64,000 nucleotides of DNA from Luteolibacter ambystomatis. GTDB lineage: Bacteria > Verrucomicrobiota > Verrucomicrobiia > Verrucomicrobiales > Akkermansiaceae. The DNA lies in assembly GCF_018137965.1 (NCBI RefSeq), contig NZ_CP073100.1:3917754-3981753 (forward strand), read 5' to 3'. Positions within the stretch are counted from its first letter, which is position 1. Every line of letters begins with the position of its first letter. A program made the translations under genes and the position numbers. Under the pieces are notes generated by a model that was not told the DNA's origin, made no database searches, and was given only the letters and a program-made list of their open reading frames with translations. This document shows, one piece after another, positions 1 to 7,877 of the stretch.

Positions 1-97
1 CAACCTCGTTGAAATCAGCCTTTTGGGCACACGCGGTGCTCGACACTGCGGCGGCCATAACGGCCATAACCGACCTGCGGATGCGGATGATACTCAT
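1..97 (-). CDS. Secreted protein, N-terminal fragment (runs off window)
   Basis: Only the first 32 codons are inside the window, reading toward position 1. The protein starts MSIIRIRRSVMAVMAAAVSS and then TACAQKADFNEV. This is a signal peptide: a basic start, a hydrophobic stretch, and either an AQ cleavage site or a lipobox-like STAC. I chose the ATG at 97 because it directly precedes the basic, hydrophobic N-region. The rest of the gene, and so its function, is outside the window. It is downstream of the PDZ protein gene on the same strand. Confidence 0.5.
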   Translation of the reverse strand, partial: MSIIRIRRSVMAVMAAAVSSTACAQKADFNEV

Positions 98-186
98 GGG
101 TGACAGCACGACGTGCGGTATTTGCGGAGTCGCGTCACCTTGCCACAAGGGGGCAAGATGTCGATTTTTTAAAAGAGTGGAATCCC

Positions 187-906
187 CTATTTCCGGGCCT
201 TCCGCTTCTCCAGCCAATCCTGGAAATAAGCCTCCTCGGCCTCGCGCTGGAGCCGTCCGGCATCCGGCATGTCCCCGAATGGAAGCAGCCGCTCCACCTC
301 CGGCGGGCGGCGGTCCAGCGTGACCTCCACATCCGCCACCGCATTGCCACGGAGCACCTTCAAGGTGATCTTCGAGCCTGGTTTGCGCGCGCGAATCCAC
401 TTCTGCAAATCCTGCACCGCATCCGCATCCCGCCAAATCCGGTCCCCAGCCCCGACGATGAGGCCTCCAACCGGCAGGCCCGCTTTCGCCGCAGGTCCAC
501 CCGGCACCACAAAGGTGATGCGGACCCCGAACCGGTTCCCGGCATCCCCGGGCACGACCGCCGCCACCGCCTGCATCATGATGCCGATGTAGCCTTCCCC
601 CTCCCTCCGGTAAGTGTCCATGACCATCTCACGCAACGCGCCAAGGCAGCGCCGCCGGATTTCCGGGTCCGTCTCGGTCGTGGCATGGCGGTAGAGCCAT
701 TCCATCCCTTCCTTCGGCCTTCTCCGCCCCCACGCAAGGAGGGCATCCTGACCGCCCTGACGCTCCTTGAAGTCCTCAGCCGCCAGGCGTTTGAGGACAT
801 CCGCGGGAGGCCCCGCCTCGGGCGGTACGGCCCACCCCACCATGGGTCCGGCTCCCACCATCAGCAGGAGCCACAACCAGCTTCGGTGGCAGGACACGAT
901 GCGCAT
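187..906 (-). CDS. Secreted PDZ-domain protein
   Basis: A 239-residue protein with an N-terminal signal peptide (about residues 1-26, ending GWAVPPEAG). Residues about 35-95 are helical and HEAT-like (DVLKRLAAEDFKERQGG, then EIRRRCLGALREMV). A PDZ domain follows at about residues 105-200, with the hallmark stretch VPGGPAAKAGLPVGGLIVGAGD. The charged C-terminus (LEKRKARK) is probably disordered. PDZ domains bind C-termini or unfolded peptides, often in periplasmic quality control, but no protease domain is attached here, so it is more likely an adaptor or scaffold. It lies between a transcription terminator and another secreted-protein gene on the same strand. The PDZ assignment is firm; the role is unknown. 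Confidence 0.75.
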   Translation of the reverse strand: MRIVSCHRSWLWLLLMVGAGPMVGWAVPPEAGPPADVLKRLAAEDFKERQGGQDALLAWGRRRPKEGMEWLYRHATTETDPEIRRRCLGALREMVMDTYRREGEGYIGIMMQAVAAVVPGDAGNRFGVRITFVVPGGPAAKAGLPVGGLIVGAGDRIWRDADAVQDLQKWIRARKPGSKITLKVLRGNAVADVEVTLDRRPPEVERLLPFGDMPDAGRLQREAEEAYFQDWLEKRKARK

Positions 907-916
907 GGCCGTACAT

Positions 917-946
917 GAAAAAGCACCGATCCCGTGGGACCGGTGC
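917..946 (-). terminator. Rho-independent terminator of the OPX gene
   Basis: On the minus strand an 11-bp stem (GCACCGGTCCC pairing across a short loop with one imperfect pair) is followed at once by TTTTT. It lies 11 nt after the stop codon of the OPX gene and before the PDZ gene, so it should separate the two transcripts. Confidence 0.75.
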
Positions 947-957
947 CTTCGAGAAGC

Positions 958-1527
958 TCAATTTCCCCAGATGTTCTTCTCGGGAACTTCAATGGTGTCG
1001 CTCTGCTCAAGAACGAAGCTTTTGAACTGTTCCTGCTTCAGGTCGAGTTTCCTCACCTTGCCGCCACGGGTCAGGAGCACACGGTTGATGGCTCCGAACT
1101 CATCGGCACCTCCGGCCTGCTGGATCGCCTGGTAAATCGTGAGGCCCGCAACAAATTCAACCTGTCCGGAACGGCGCACGCGACCGCCCACATGGACGAC
1201 CTGCTTGGCAAGGGTCTGCTGCGAGGAGGCGATGACGTTGACACTGGGACTGGTGTAGATTTCAGCCGCCTTGTAGGCCGCCGCAATGCGGCCGCCCAGC
1301 GAAGCGGGACTGGTGCCCGCCGCCGAAACCGGGCCGATCATCGGCATGTCCACATTACCGCTGTCCGAAACGGTGTACTCCCCGCTCACGCGGGCGGCGT
1401 CCTCGGGCGGCACGCCACGAAGGTCGATCTTGATGGCCTGACCCGGTTGAATGGTGGTCTGCGCCGAGGCAGACGCCGCCAGGCCGGCGAACGCCAGCAA
1501 GGCAAAAAGGAAACTCTTCACGTTCAT
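958..1527 (-). CDS. Short outer-membrane polysaccharide export (OPX/Wza-like) protein
   Basis: A 189-residue secreted protein with a signal peptide MNVKSFLFALLAFAGLAASA and cleavage near ASAQ. It then has a Poly_export domain (about 25-100; GQAIKIDLRGVPPEDA, YTVSDSGNVDMPMIGPV) and one SLBB-like domain (about 110-180; VHVGGRVRRSGQVEF). Family knowledge: such proteins form the periplasmic or outer-membrane exit for capsule and exopolysaccharide. This one is about half the length of E. coli Wza, has no lipobox cysteine and no room for the C-terminal outer-membrane helix, so it should need a separate barrel; a beta-barrel gene is nearby. I rejected an upstream in-frame start because it runs into the preceding gene; the ATG at 1527 gives a clean signal peptide. 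It follows the tyrosine kinase gene by 31 nt. Confidence 0.85.
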   Translation of the reverse strand: MNVKSFLFALLAFAGLAASASAQTTIQPGQAIKIDLRGVPPEDAARVSGEYTVSDSGNVDMPMIGPVSAAGTSPASLGGRIAAAYKAAEIYTSPSVNVIASSQQTLAKQVVHVGGRVRRSGQVEFVAGLTIYQAIQQAGGADEFGAINRVLLTRGGKVRKLDLKQEQFKSFVLEQSDTIEVPEKNIWGN

Positions 1528-1558
1528 ATCCTTAAAGGTGGTGGAGGTTGGCGCCGTG

Positions 1559-3739
1559 TCAATACAGCTCGGAGTCCTTCTGCCCCTGGGCTTGCGCCTG
1601 CGGGCGGGCGGGCGGAGCCGACGAGGATTGAGCCGCGGCAGCAGGCTGGTGGGACACCGGCTGCGACTCCGCCGGAGCGTAGTAGGTGTAATAGCTGGTG
1701 TAATACTGGTACTGGCTGTCACTGCGGACATCCACGTTGTTGAGCACCACCCCGATGACGTGGCCGCCCACGTCCTCGACGGCCCGCTTCACACGCATCA
1801 GCATGTTGCGCGGCAGCTTGCGGTGCTGGACGACGATCATGGTGAGGTCCACTTCGCTGGCGAGCACCGAGGCATCGCTCACCCCGAGGATCGGCGGGCT
1901 GTCCACGAGCACGAGGTCGAAGCGCTGCTTCACATCCTGGATCAGTTCCGACATGCGCCGGGAGTTCAGGATGCCCGCGGCGTCCGCCGGCAGGATGCCG
2001 GAGGGCATGAAGTAGAGGTTGTCCACCGGAGTCTGGAGGATCACATCCTCAAGCATCAGCTCGGTCGTGAGGTAGTTGGTCAGACCCACCGAGTTGTTGA
2101 TGTCGAAGAAAGTGTGGAGACGCGGGCGGCGCAAGTCGGCGTCGATCATCAGAGTGGTGTAGCCGCCCTGCGCACAAATGTAGGCAAGGTTGACCAGCGT
2201 GGTCGATTTACCTTCACCCGCACCACCCGAAACGACGGTGATGGCGTTGTCCTCGGGGTTCTTGCGGTTGAACTCGATATTCGTGCGAAGAATTCGATAA
2301 GCCTCCGCATCGGGGCTCATGCCGCTCTGCTTGTGGAGCACGCCGACATCCTTCGGAACCACGGCGAGCACTGGCACCTGGAGATAGCGCTCCACGTCCT
2401 CAAGGGTCTTCACCGAGGTATCGAGATACTCCAGGAAGAAGGCGATGCCGACGCCGAAGACGAGGCCGACCACGGCGCCGAGGATGAGGTTCAGCGTCAC
2501 GTTCGGGCTGACCGGACCGGGAGCGATCACCGGGCTTTCATGGACCTTCACGAAATTGCTGGTCATGCGGACCTGGGCCTTCTCGGAGACATACTTGGTC
2601 TTCATGGCCTTCAGCATGTCCTGGGCACCCTCCAGATCGTTCTTGGCCTGGAGGTAGTCGGTGGAATCGATGGAGCGTTCGAGCGCTTCACCCGTCTTCT
2701 CGTCACTCAAGACCTTGAACTTGGCCAGGTTGCCTTCCGCGAGCGCCAACTGGGCGCGAAGCGTATCCTTGAGACTCGCGACGCCCTCATCGAGCTGGCG
2801 CTTCATGTTGCCTAGCTCCTGGTTCTTCGCGAGCACCAGCGGGTGGCGGGCGCCGAGCCCCTGCGTCTTCAAGGTGGAAATCGTGCGCTGGAGCTCCAGA
2901 TACTGGGGATACAGGGCTTTGATGATGTTCTCCGGCAGATTGAGACCTGCTGCATAGGTGAGGAGTTGGTCGCTGTCGTACTTCAGCAGCGTCTGGATCT
3001 GGCTCTCGATCTGGATCTTCTCCTGTTCCAGCTTGTTCGCCGTTTCACGGGCGCTGACCGCTCCGCGGTCATCCTCATTGATGGCGGCGCCATACAGGCT
3101 TTCCTGACCCGTAAGGATGATCCCCTTCGTGCGGACGATGTTCGTGAGAAGCTTGCGTTTCTCCTCGACCTTGTCCTCCTGGTCCTGAACCAAGCGGGAC
3201 AGTTCCTTCAACTGCGCGTCGGACTGGTTTTTTTCGTCCTCGGTACGGTAGGTATAGTAGGCCTTGGCCACCTCGTCGGCGATGTCGCGGGCATCCTCCT
3301 TGTTCGTGTGCCGCACCTTGATGTCGATCAGGTCGGTGCCACGGCGGTTCTGCGCATCAACGATCCCCTTCAGAATCATCAGGACGCTTTCCTTGTCGTA
3401 TCCCCAGCGGTTCGGCAGCTCAAGCTGGTCGGAGACCTTGGAAAGCACGTTGCGGGATTTGATCACTTCGAACTGGGTGGCGAAGAACTGGGCGGATACG
3501 GCGCCGGTGCTGAGTTCGGTGTTTTCACGCCCCAGAACGGTGAGTCCGGGAGACGGGGCTTTCACTTCGACGACCGCGGTACTTTCGTACTTCTTCGGCA
3601 TCACGTAGGTGATCACGGCGGCGGTCATGAACACCAGGAGCAGCGTGAGCAAAATGACGCCGTAGCGGTTCTTGATGACCTGCCAGTAGTCGACCGCGTG
3701 CAGGGTCGCCTCGGAGGGGATGGGAGTCTGCGGATTCAT
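1559..3739 (-). CDS. Wzc-type polysaccharide co-polymerase / bacterial tyrosine autokinase
   Basis: A 726-residue inner-membrane protein. An N-terminal Wzz-type chain-length domain sits between transmembrane segments at about 27-46 and 415-437, with long coiled coils in the periplasmic part (about 150-390). The cytoplasmic BY-kinase domain has Walker A GGAGEGKST (505-513), Walker A' MIDADLRRPR (531-540) and Walker B LVLVDSPP (609-616). The tail has a tyrosine cluster at 677-687 (YQYYTSYYTYY, seven Tyr) and ends in Tyr726. In this family, cycles of autophosphorylation of the tail control polymer length and export. It is transcribed just upstream of the OPX gene, so both act in the same trans-envelope complex. 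A Pro/Ala/Gln-rich stretch after the tyrosines is an unusual extension. Confidence 0.93.
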   Translation of the reverse strand: MNPQTPIPSEATLHAVDYWQVIKNRYGVILLTLLLVFMTAAVITYVMPKKYESTAVVEVKAPSPGLTVLGRENTELSTGAVSAQFFATQFEVIKSRNVLSKVSDQLELPNRWGYDKESVLMILKGIVDAQNRRGTDLIDIKVRHTNKEDARDIADEVAKAYYTYRTEDEKNQSDAQLKELSRLVQDQEDKVEEKRKLLTNIVRTKGIILTGQESLYGAAINEDDRGAVSARETANKLEQEKIQIESQIQTLLKYDSDQLLTYAAGLNLPENIIKALYPQYLELQRTISTLKTQGLGARHPLVLAKNQELGNMKRQLDEGVASLKDTLRAQLALAEGNLAKFKVLSDEKTGEALERSIDSTDYLQAKNDLEGAQDMLKAMKTKYVSEKAQVRMTSNFVKVHESPVIAPGPVSPNVTLNLILGAVVGLVFGVGIAFFLEYLDTSVKTLEDVERYLQVPVLAVVPKDVGVLHKQSGMSPDAEAYRILRTNIEFNRKNPEDNAITVVSGGAGEGKSTTLVNLAYICAQGGYTTLMIDADLRRPRLHTFFDINNSVGLTNYLTTELMLEDVILQTPVDNLYFMPSGILPADAAGILNSRRMSELIQDVKQRFDLVLVDSPPILGVSDASVLASEVDLTMIVVQHRKLPRNMLMRVKRAVEDVGGHVIGVVLNNVDVRSDSQYQYYTSYYTYYAPAESQPVSHQPAAAAQSSSAPPARPQAQAQGQKDSELY

Positions 3740-3783
3740 GGCATGGGACGGGAGAAAAAATGGAAGCAGTCCCCTGAAAAGAC

Positions 3784-3815
3784 GAACTCCCGCAATGAAA
3801 TCATTGCGGGAGTTC
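3784..3815 (-). terminator. Strong hairpin between barrel gene and Wzc gene
   Basis: A perfect 15-bp inverted repeat (GAACTCCCGCAATGA and its complement) with only two bases between the arms. On the minus strand it is followed by GTCTTTTC at 3783-3776. It lies 45 nt after the beta-barrel gene stop and 44 nt before the Wzc start, so it probably ends or attenuates the upstream transcript. Confidence 0.65.
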
Positions 3816-3860
3816 CGGGGAAGTCAAATGTCGTGACGTTTTGTAACGAGGCGGACCGGC

Positions 3861-5198
3861 TTAGAACTCGGCGCGGACGCCGACGTTGATGCGGTTGCGG
3901 TTGTAGCTGTTCGCATACAGATCCGAGCTGGAGTCCGTGTAGTTGTAGGACACATCGCCGGTGATGCGGTCGGTGAACTTGACGGACAGGCCGATGTAGG
4001 CGTTCACAAGATCTTCGCTGAGGCCGCTGACGCGGGCAGGAACGCCCGGCGGGAACGGACCGGAAACGGCGAGGTTATTGGCGAGAACACCATCATCGAA
4101 GCTGGCCGGGATGTAGTCCACTCCGGCAAACACCGAGAGACGGGACGATACCGTGTAGTCGGCGCTCACACCGAGACGGAGGGTCTCGCGGGAAGTGAAC
4201 TCATACTGGTCGAACTGCACCACCGGGCCGGCCGAGGTCGCGCCGAACACCGTGCGGACGGTGTCGTAGTTCTCATTGGAGTAGCGGGCGAACGCACGGA
4301 CCCGGAAGGCGGTGTTGATCTGGGAATTCAGAGCCGCTTCGAAATACGGGTTGGTGGTGCTGCCGTCGCCGATGGTGGAGTCCACGTCGTGGAGCTGGGC
4401 ACCGGCCTTGGCCACGAAGATCGTGTTCGGGCTGAGGCGGTGCTCGATACCGACGAGGATGAACTGGTCGGTGGCATCGGAGGCAAGCCCGTCACCTTCG
4501 GTCTGTGAGTAGCGATACTCGGCGGTGCCGACGGTCTGCGGGGTGAACTGGTAGCGGAACTGGTTGTAAACCGCCCAAGTGAAACGATCCGCATTCGGAA
4601 CGTTGTCATCGTAGGTCAGACCGCTGAGCGTGAGACCGGTGTAGGTCGCGAGGCGTTCGGTCCAGCGGTAGCCGAGGGAATTGTCGGTTTCCCAGTAGAA
4701 GTATTCGCCCACCTGGCGGGAACTGGCAAAGCCATAGGCATAGTCCGGCTCGAGCTCGTAAGCGACGAAGCTGCGGCTGCTGAGGCGGAGGCGCTCGTTG
4801 AAGCGGTGCGTCAGGTTCACACCGGCGCGGGCCTGGGTGTAAAGGTCTTCGGAACCGGAAGCACTGGGAGCATCCAAGTAGTAGATCAGACCGAGGCGGC
4901 CATAGACGTCCCAAGTGGTCTGCGGATTGGCGGACACGAAGGACACGCCGACATAGGGATTCAGGCTGTAGGCGCTTTCCTTGTAGCCCGGATTCGGTGT
5001 GACCGCGGAGGTGATGGGATTGATGAAGACGGCTGGCGACGTCGGGTTGACGTTGTCGTCATAGGTGGCGTTGATGCCAACGGTCCACTTGAGAGGAGAG
5101 TTCTCCTGGGATTCGCTGCCGGCGTAGTAGAGGCCTTGGCCGTAGGCGGAGCCCAAGGCGGACAAACCGGCAACGCCGGCAAGAAGGGTGCGTTTCAT
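3861..5198 (-). CDS. Outer-membrane beta-barrel protein, BBP2-like (polysaccharide locus)
   Basis: A 445-residue protein with a signal peptide (MKRTLLAGVAGLSALGSAYG, then QGLYY). The rest alternates polar and aromatic residues, typical of outer-membrane strands (for example WTVGINATYDDNVN near the start, ITGDVSYNYTDSSSD near the end), and it ends in Phe445 (VGVRAEF), the usual barrel-insertion signal. The TYDDNVN start resembles putative beta-barrel porin 2 proteins, which are often encoded in exopolysaccharide and exosortase loci. Its neighbours, a co-polymerase kinase and a short OPX protein, suggest it is the outer-membrane pore for the polymer. The barrel fold is well supported; the pore role is inference. 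Confidence 0.8.
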   Translation of the reverse strand: MKRTLLAGVAGLSALGSAYGQGLYYAGSESQENSPLKWTVGINATYDDNVNPTSPAVFINPITSAVTPNPGYKESAYSLNPYVGVSFVSANPQTTWDVYGRLGLIYYLDAPSASGSEDLYTQARAGVNLTHRFNERLRLSSRSFVAYELEPDYAYGFASSRQVGEYFYWETDNSLGYRWTERLATYTGLTLSGLTYDDNVPNADRFTWAVYNQFRYQFTPQTVGTAEYRYSQTEGDGLASDATDQFILVGIEHRLSPNTIFVAKAGAQLHDVDSTIGDGSTTNPYFEAALNSQINTAFRVRAFARYSNENYDTVRTVFGATSAGPVVQFDQYEFTSRETLRLGVSADYTVSSRLSVFAGVDYIPASFDDGVLANNLAVSGPFPPGVPARVSGLSEDLVNAYIGLSVKFTDRITGDVSYNYTDSSSDLYANSYNRNRINVGVRAEF

Positions 5199-5245
5199 CT
5201 AGAGAAATTGGATTTAAAGGTGAACAGACTGGGGGGTGGTTCCAT

Positions 5246-6091
5246 TCAAGTCGGGTTGGAGAAATTCGGATCGGTCGTCACCGGCGGCTCAAGGACCGGT
5301 GGGATCTCGGCACCCGGGCCGGGAGGCAGCAGGCCGCCATCCGGGGTCTTGGTGTCATTCGGGCTGAACTGGACCGGGCCTTTGCCGGGGAAGTTCAGCG
5401 GATTGAATTCCTCATCGCAGGGCTGGAGGTAGAAATCGAGATTGTCGGCGTTGCGGACGACGAGGTAGCCGCCGGGAGCCTGAACCCAGCACTCGTTCGG
5501 CACGGGAACCTTGGCGGTGTAAACCCAAGTGCTGCCGCCGCCGGTCGCGGTGGCGCGGACGCGGGTGTCAACACCGGCCTTGGCATTGAGATCACCGAGA
5601 TAGACTCCGTTGGTGTCAACCACCTTGTAGTGCTCGGGGTTCTGGGTCGCGACGGCCTTGCCGATGCGGATGTTCTTTCCCCAGAGGTAGCTGCCAGCTT
5701 CCTTTGAGCTGTAGGAGCCGCCACCGGTGCCCGGATCGAGCTTGGCCATCACGGCCTGCACGCTGCCGACCGCATCCGGAGCCGCGGCGAGCGAGCACTG
5801 GGCGATGAGGCGCATCTGGTCCGGAGCCGCGGTCGAGGCGGTCTGGACGATGGAGGCGACGGTGTCCGAGTTCGCCTTGGAGGCCTCAATGGCGGCCTTC
5901 ACGATCTCGCAGGCGCTGCCCGAATGAGCGGACACGTTACGCTCCACGATCGAGAGAAGATCGGAGGGCTTGGCGGCGATGGACTCCTTCACGGAGGCGG
6001 CGAGCTTCGCGCCGTCCTCAGCCGCGCTGGCGGAGAAAGCAAAAAAGCCCATGGCTGCACCAAAGAAGGCGCGCGTGGCGGTCTTGTTCAT
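5246..6091 (-). CDS. Unknown secreted protein of the polysaccharide-export group
   Basis: A 281-residue protein that I do not recognise. Signal peptide MNKTATRAFFGAAMGFFAFSASA. Residues about 24-120 are Ala-rich and helical, with paired cysteines (GSACEIVKAA, IAQCSLAAAP). The middle holds a basic and glycine-rich region (KAGVDTRVRATATGGGS). About 170-225 looks like a small beta domain with Cys residues (PNECWVQAPGGYLVVRN, FYLQPCDEEF). The tail is Pro/Gly-rich and probably disordered (GLLPPGPGAEIPP). An in-frame start at 6160 was rejected because it would overlap the tRNA. It precedes the beta-barrel gene by 47 nt on the same strand, so it may be cotranscribed with it. Confidence 0.6.
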   Translation of the reverse strand: MNKTATRAFFGAAMGFFAFSASAAEDGAKLAASVKESIAAKPSDLLSIVERNVSAHSGSACEIVKAAIEASKANSDTVASIVQTASTAAPDQMRLIAQCSLAAAPDAVGSVQAVMAKLDPGTGGGSYSSKEAGSYLWGKNIRIGKAVATQNPEHYKVVDTNGVYLGDLNAKAGVDTRVRATATGGGSTWVYTAKVPVPNECWVQAPGGYLVVRNADNLDFYLQPCDEEFNPLNFPGKGPVQFSPNDTKTPDGGLLPPGPGAEIPPVLEPPVTTDPNFSNPT

Positions 6092-6133
6092 GATGATCGA
6101 AATTCCTGATGTGAGGATTACCGGCAGAAAAAA

Positions 6134-6204
6134 AGCGGGCAGCGGGAATCGAACCCGCATGGCTAGCTTGGAAGGCTAGGGCTTTACCACTAAGCTATGC
6201 CCGC
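6134..6204 (-). tRNA. tRNA-Gly (anticodon TCC)
   Basis: A full cloverleaf can be folded on the minus strand: acceptor GCGGGCA/TGCCCGC, anticodon arm CTAGC-CTTCCAA-GCTAG, T arm GCGGG-TTCGATT-CCCGC. The loop gives anticodon TCC, which reads GGA/GGG. CCA is not encoded; the 3' end runs into a T tract (6134-6128) that can serve as terminator. A plausible promoter upstream on the minus strand is TTGCCG, 17 nt, TTAGCT. Confidence 0.93.
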
Positions 6205-6369
6205 GTTGACGCCTGCAAGCTAACAGGCACCCTAAAATGGCGGCAAGCGTTTTTTTGCGATTTTGGAGGCGCAATTTGCACGTCCAAAGCCCGATTTTAC
6301 GGCATTTTGCGACGTTTGAGGTTGCCTTCCCTGTCCCTTGGGATAGCCCTGTCGCGGTCCCCTTCCAAG

Positions 6370-6440
6370 GCGGGTGTAGTTCAATGGTAGAACGCGAGCT
6401 TCCCAAGCTCGATACGTGAGTTCGATTCTCATCACCCGTA
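6370..6440 (+). tRNA. tRNA-Gly (anticodon CCC)
   Basis: Acceptor GCGGGTG/CACCCGT (first pair G-U), D arm with TTCAATGGTA, anticodon arm CGAGC-TTCCCAA-GCTCG giving anticodon CCC, and T arm GTGAG-TTCGATT-CTCAT. The discriminator A is followed directly by an encoded CCA at 6441-6443, unlike the neighbouring tRNA-Gly. It is transcribed divergently from that gene, 165 nt away. Confidence 0.92.
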
Positions 6441-6469
6441 CCACCGCCTCCTGCCGGACCTTTGGAATT

Positions 6470-7033
6470 CTAAAATTTCCGGCTCAAGGAGGTCGAATTC
6501 GGGTCGCCAAACCGCCACGGCAGATCAATGGCAGCCGAGATCCCAATTCTCGGGCCTTCCACGCGATGTTTCACGGGACCCCTGAAAATCGAGCATTCCG
6601 GATCATCGAGAAATGTAGTGGCGTGATGGCTGCCGTCGATGCCGAGGGCCTTGGTCAGTTTGCCCGGCCCTGAGCAGAGCTCCCGATCCTTCACCCCGGG
6701 CCGGCGTTTCCGCATGCCCTCCAAGCCTCCGACCGGCTCCAGGGCCCGGAACAGGACGAACCCATCCATGCCGCCGCCTCTTGCGAGAATATTGAAGAGC
6801 CAATGGACCCCGTAGTTGAGATAAACATATGCATCCCCCGCCTCATGAGAGGCCACGAATCGGCGCGCGCCGGGTCGGAAAAAGGTGTGGCAGGCGGGAT
6901 CGCCCTCCGCCGCATAGGCTTCCGTTTCGACGATCCGCCCGACGCATCCATACCAGTGGAACGTGCAGCCGATCAGATCCCGGGCACAGTCCACAGGATG
7001 GCGGGTGAAGAATCCTGCGTCGATTTTCTCCAT
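6470..7033 (-). CDS. DNA-3-methyladenine glycosylase, AAG/MPG family
   Basis: A 187-residue base-excision repair enzyme that removes alkylated purines from DNA. The family motif GRIVETEAY is at residues 32-40, with Glu38 as the water-activating residue and Tyr40 as the intercalating-region neighbour, followed by the conserved ACH of the pocket. Also typical are YVYLNYGVHWLFN and GPGKLTKALGI. The length is normal for bacterial members. The ATG at 7033 lies 2 nt after the stop of the upstream Nif3-like gene; a longer start at 7069 would overlap that gene by 34 nt and adds non-conserved residues. The tight spacing implies cotranscription. Confidence 0.92.
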   Translation of the reverse strand: MEKIDAGFFTRHPVDCARDLIGCTFHWYGCVGRIVETEAYAAEGDPACHTFFRPGARRFVASHEAGDAYVYLNYGVHWLFNILARGGGMDGFVLFRALEPVGGLEGMRKRRPGVKDRELCSGPGKLTKALGIDGSHHATTFLDDPECSIFRGPVKHRVEGPRIGISAAIDLPWRFGDPNSTSLSRKF

Positions 7034-7035
7034 GC

Positions 7036-7788
7036 TCAAAGGCCGGTCGGGCGATCCACGAATTCCCAAGGCAATCCGAAGCGTTGTGACAACTCCTGCG
7101 CCAGTGCTTTGACCCCGAAGGTCTCGGTCGCATAGTGACCGGCATAGAGGACATTGAGCCCCAATTCTTCCGCCAAGGGATAACTCCAGTGAGGTCCTTC
7201 CCCGGTGATGAAGGCATCGATGCCGCTGGCCGCAGCCGCCGCGACCTCGCTACCCGCTCCACCCGTGACGAGGCCGACATTCGAAATGTGCTCCCTGCCG
7301 CCCGGGCAAAGGTGGACCGACCCTCCCACTGCGGCAGCGGTCGCCTCGACCAACTGCCCGCGTGTTCCCTCCCAGGCGCCCCGCAATCCCATGGGCCGCC
7401 CCTTCCAATCGAGGAATGGCTCGGGACTTTGCAACCCGATCGCGCGGGCGAGCAGGACGTTGTTCCCCCACTCTGGATGGACATCCAGCGGCAGGTGGGC
7501 CGAATAGATCGCCAGCCCGGCATCCATGGCGGTCTTGAGTTTCCGATAAAACGCACCGCGAACCGGCTGGGCTCCCTGCCAGAACATCCCGTGATGCACG
7601 AGCAGCAAGCCCGGACCGCCCGCCGCGGCAGCCTCGATCACGGGCAGGGAAGCATCCACCGCCGCAATGAGGCGCGGCACTTCGCCACTGTTCTCCAGTT
7701 GGAGACCGTTCACCGCCCCGGAATAGTCCGCGATCTCACCGATCCGCAGTTCGGAGTCGAGAAAGCCCGTCAAGGTCGCCAAATCCAT
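7036..7788 (-). CDS. Nif3-like dinuclear metal-binding protein
   Basis: A 250-residue member of the Nif3/YbgI family (sometimes named GTP cyclohydrolase 1 type 2). Metal ligands visible are the His pair in LLVHHGMFW (65-66), the SAHLPLDVH segment (about 95-103), and a C-terminal GHYATETFG with His and Glu. The fold is a hexameric toroid binding two metals per subunit; the physiological substrate is unsettled. It is the first gene of a two-gene unit with the alkyladenine glycosylase. The start at 7788 (MDLATLTGFL) fits the family N-terminus. Confidence 0.9.
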   Translation of the reverse strand: MDLATLTGFLDSELRIGEIADYSGAVNGLQLENSGEVPRLIAAVDASLPVIEAAAAGGPGLLLVHHGMFWQGAQPVRGAFYRKLKTAMDAGLAIYSAHLPLDVHPEWGNNVLLARAIGLQSPEPFLDWKGRPMGLRGAWEGTRGQLVEATAAAVGGSVHLCPGGREHISNVGLVTGGAGSEVAAAAASGIDAFITGEGPHWSYPLAEELGLNVLYAGHYATETFGVKALAQELSQRFGLPWEFVDRPTGL

Positions 7789-7877
7789 GCCCGCTATCTA
7801 GCCGATGGCAGAAGGATCGCCAGCACGGATCAGGCTCGGCTTGCCGCGACCGCGCGACCACCCTTTGATGAAACCGC

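Noticed and set aside
100-186. Hairpin CTTGCC..GGGGCAAG between the PDZ gene and the window start
   Set aside because: No T tract on the strand where a terminator is expected, so not called.
6092-6160. N-terminal extension of the secreted protein gene
   Set aside because: It would overlap the tRNA-Gly gene; the downstream Met begins a clear signal peptide.
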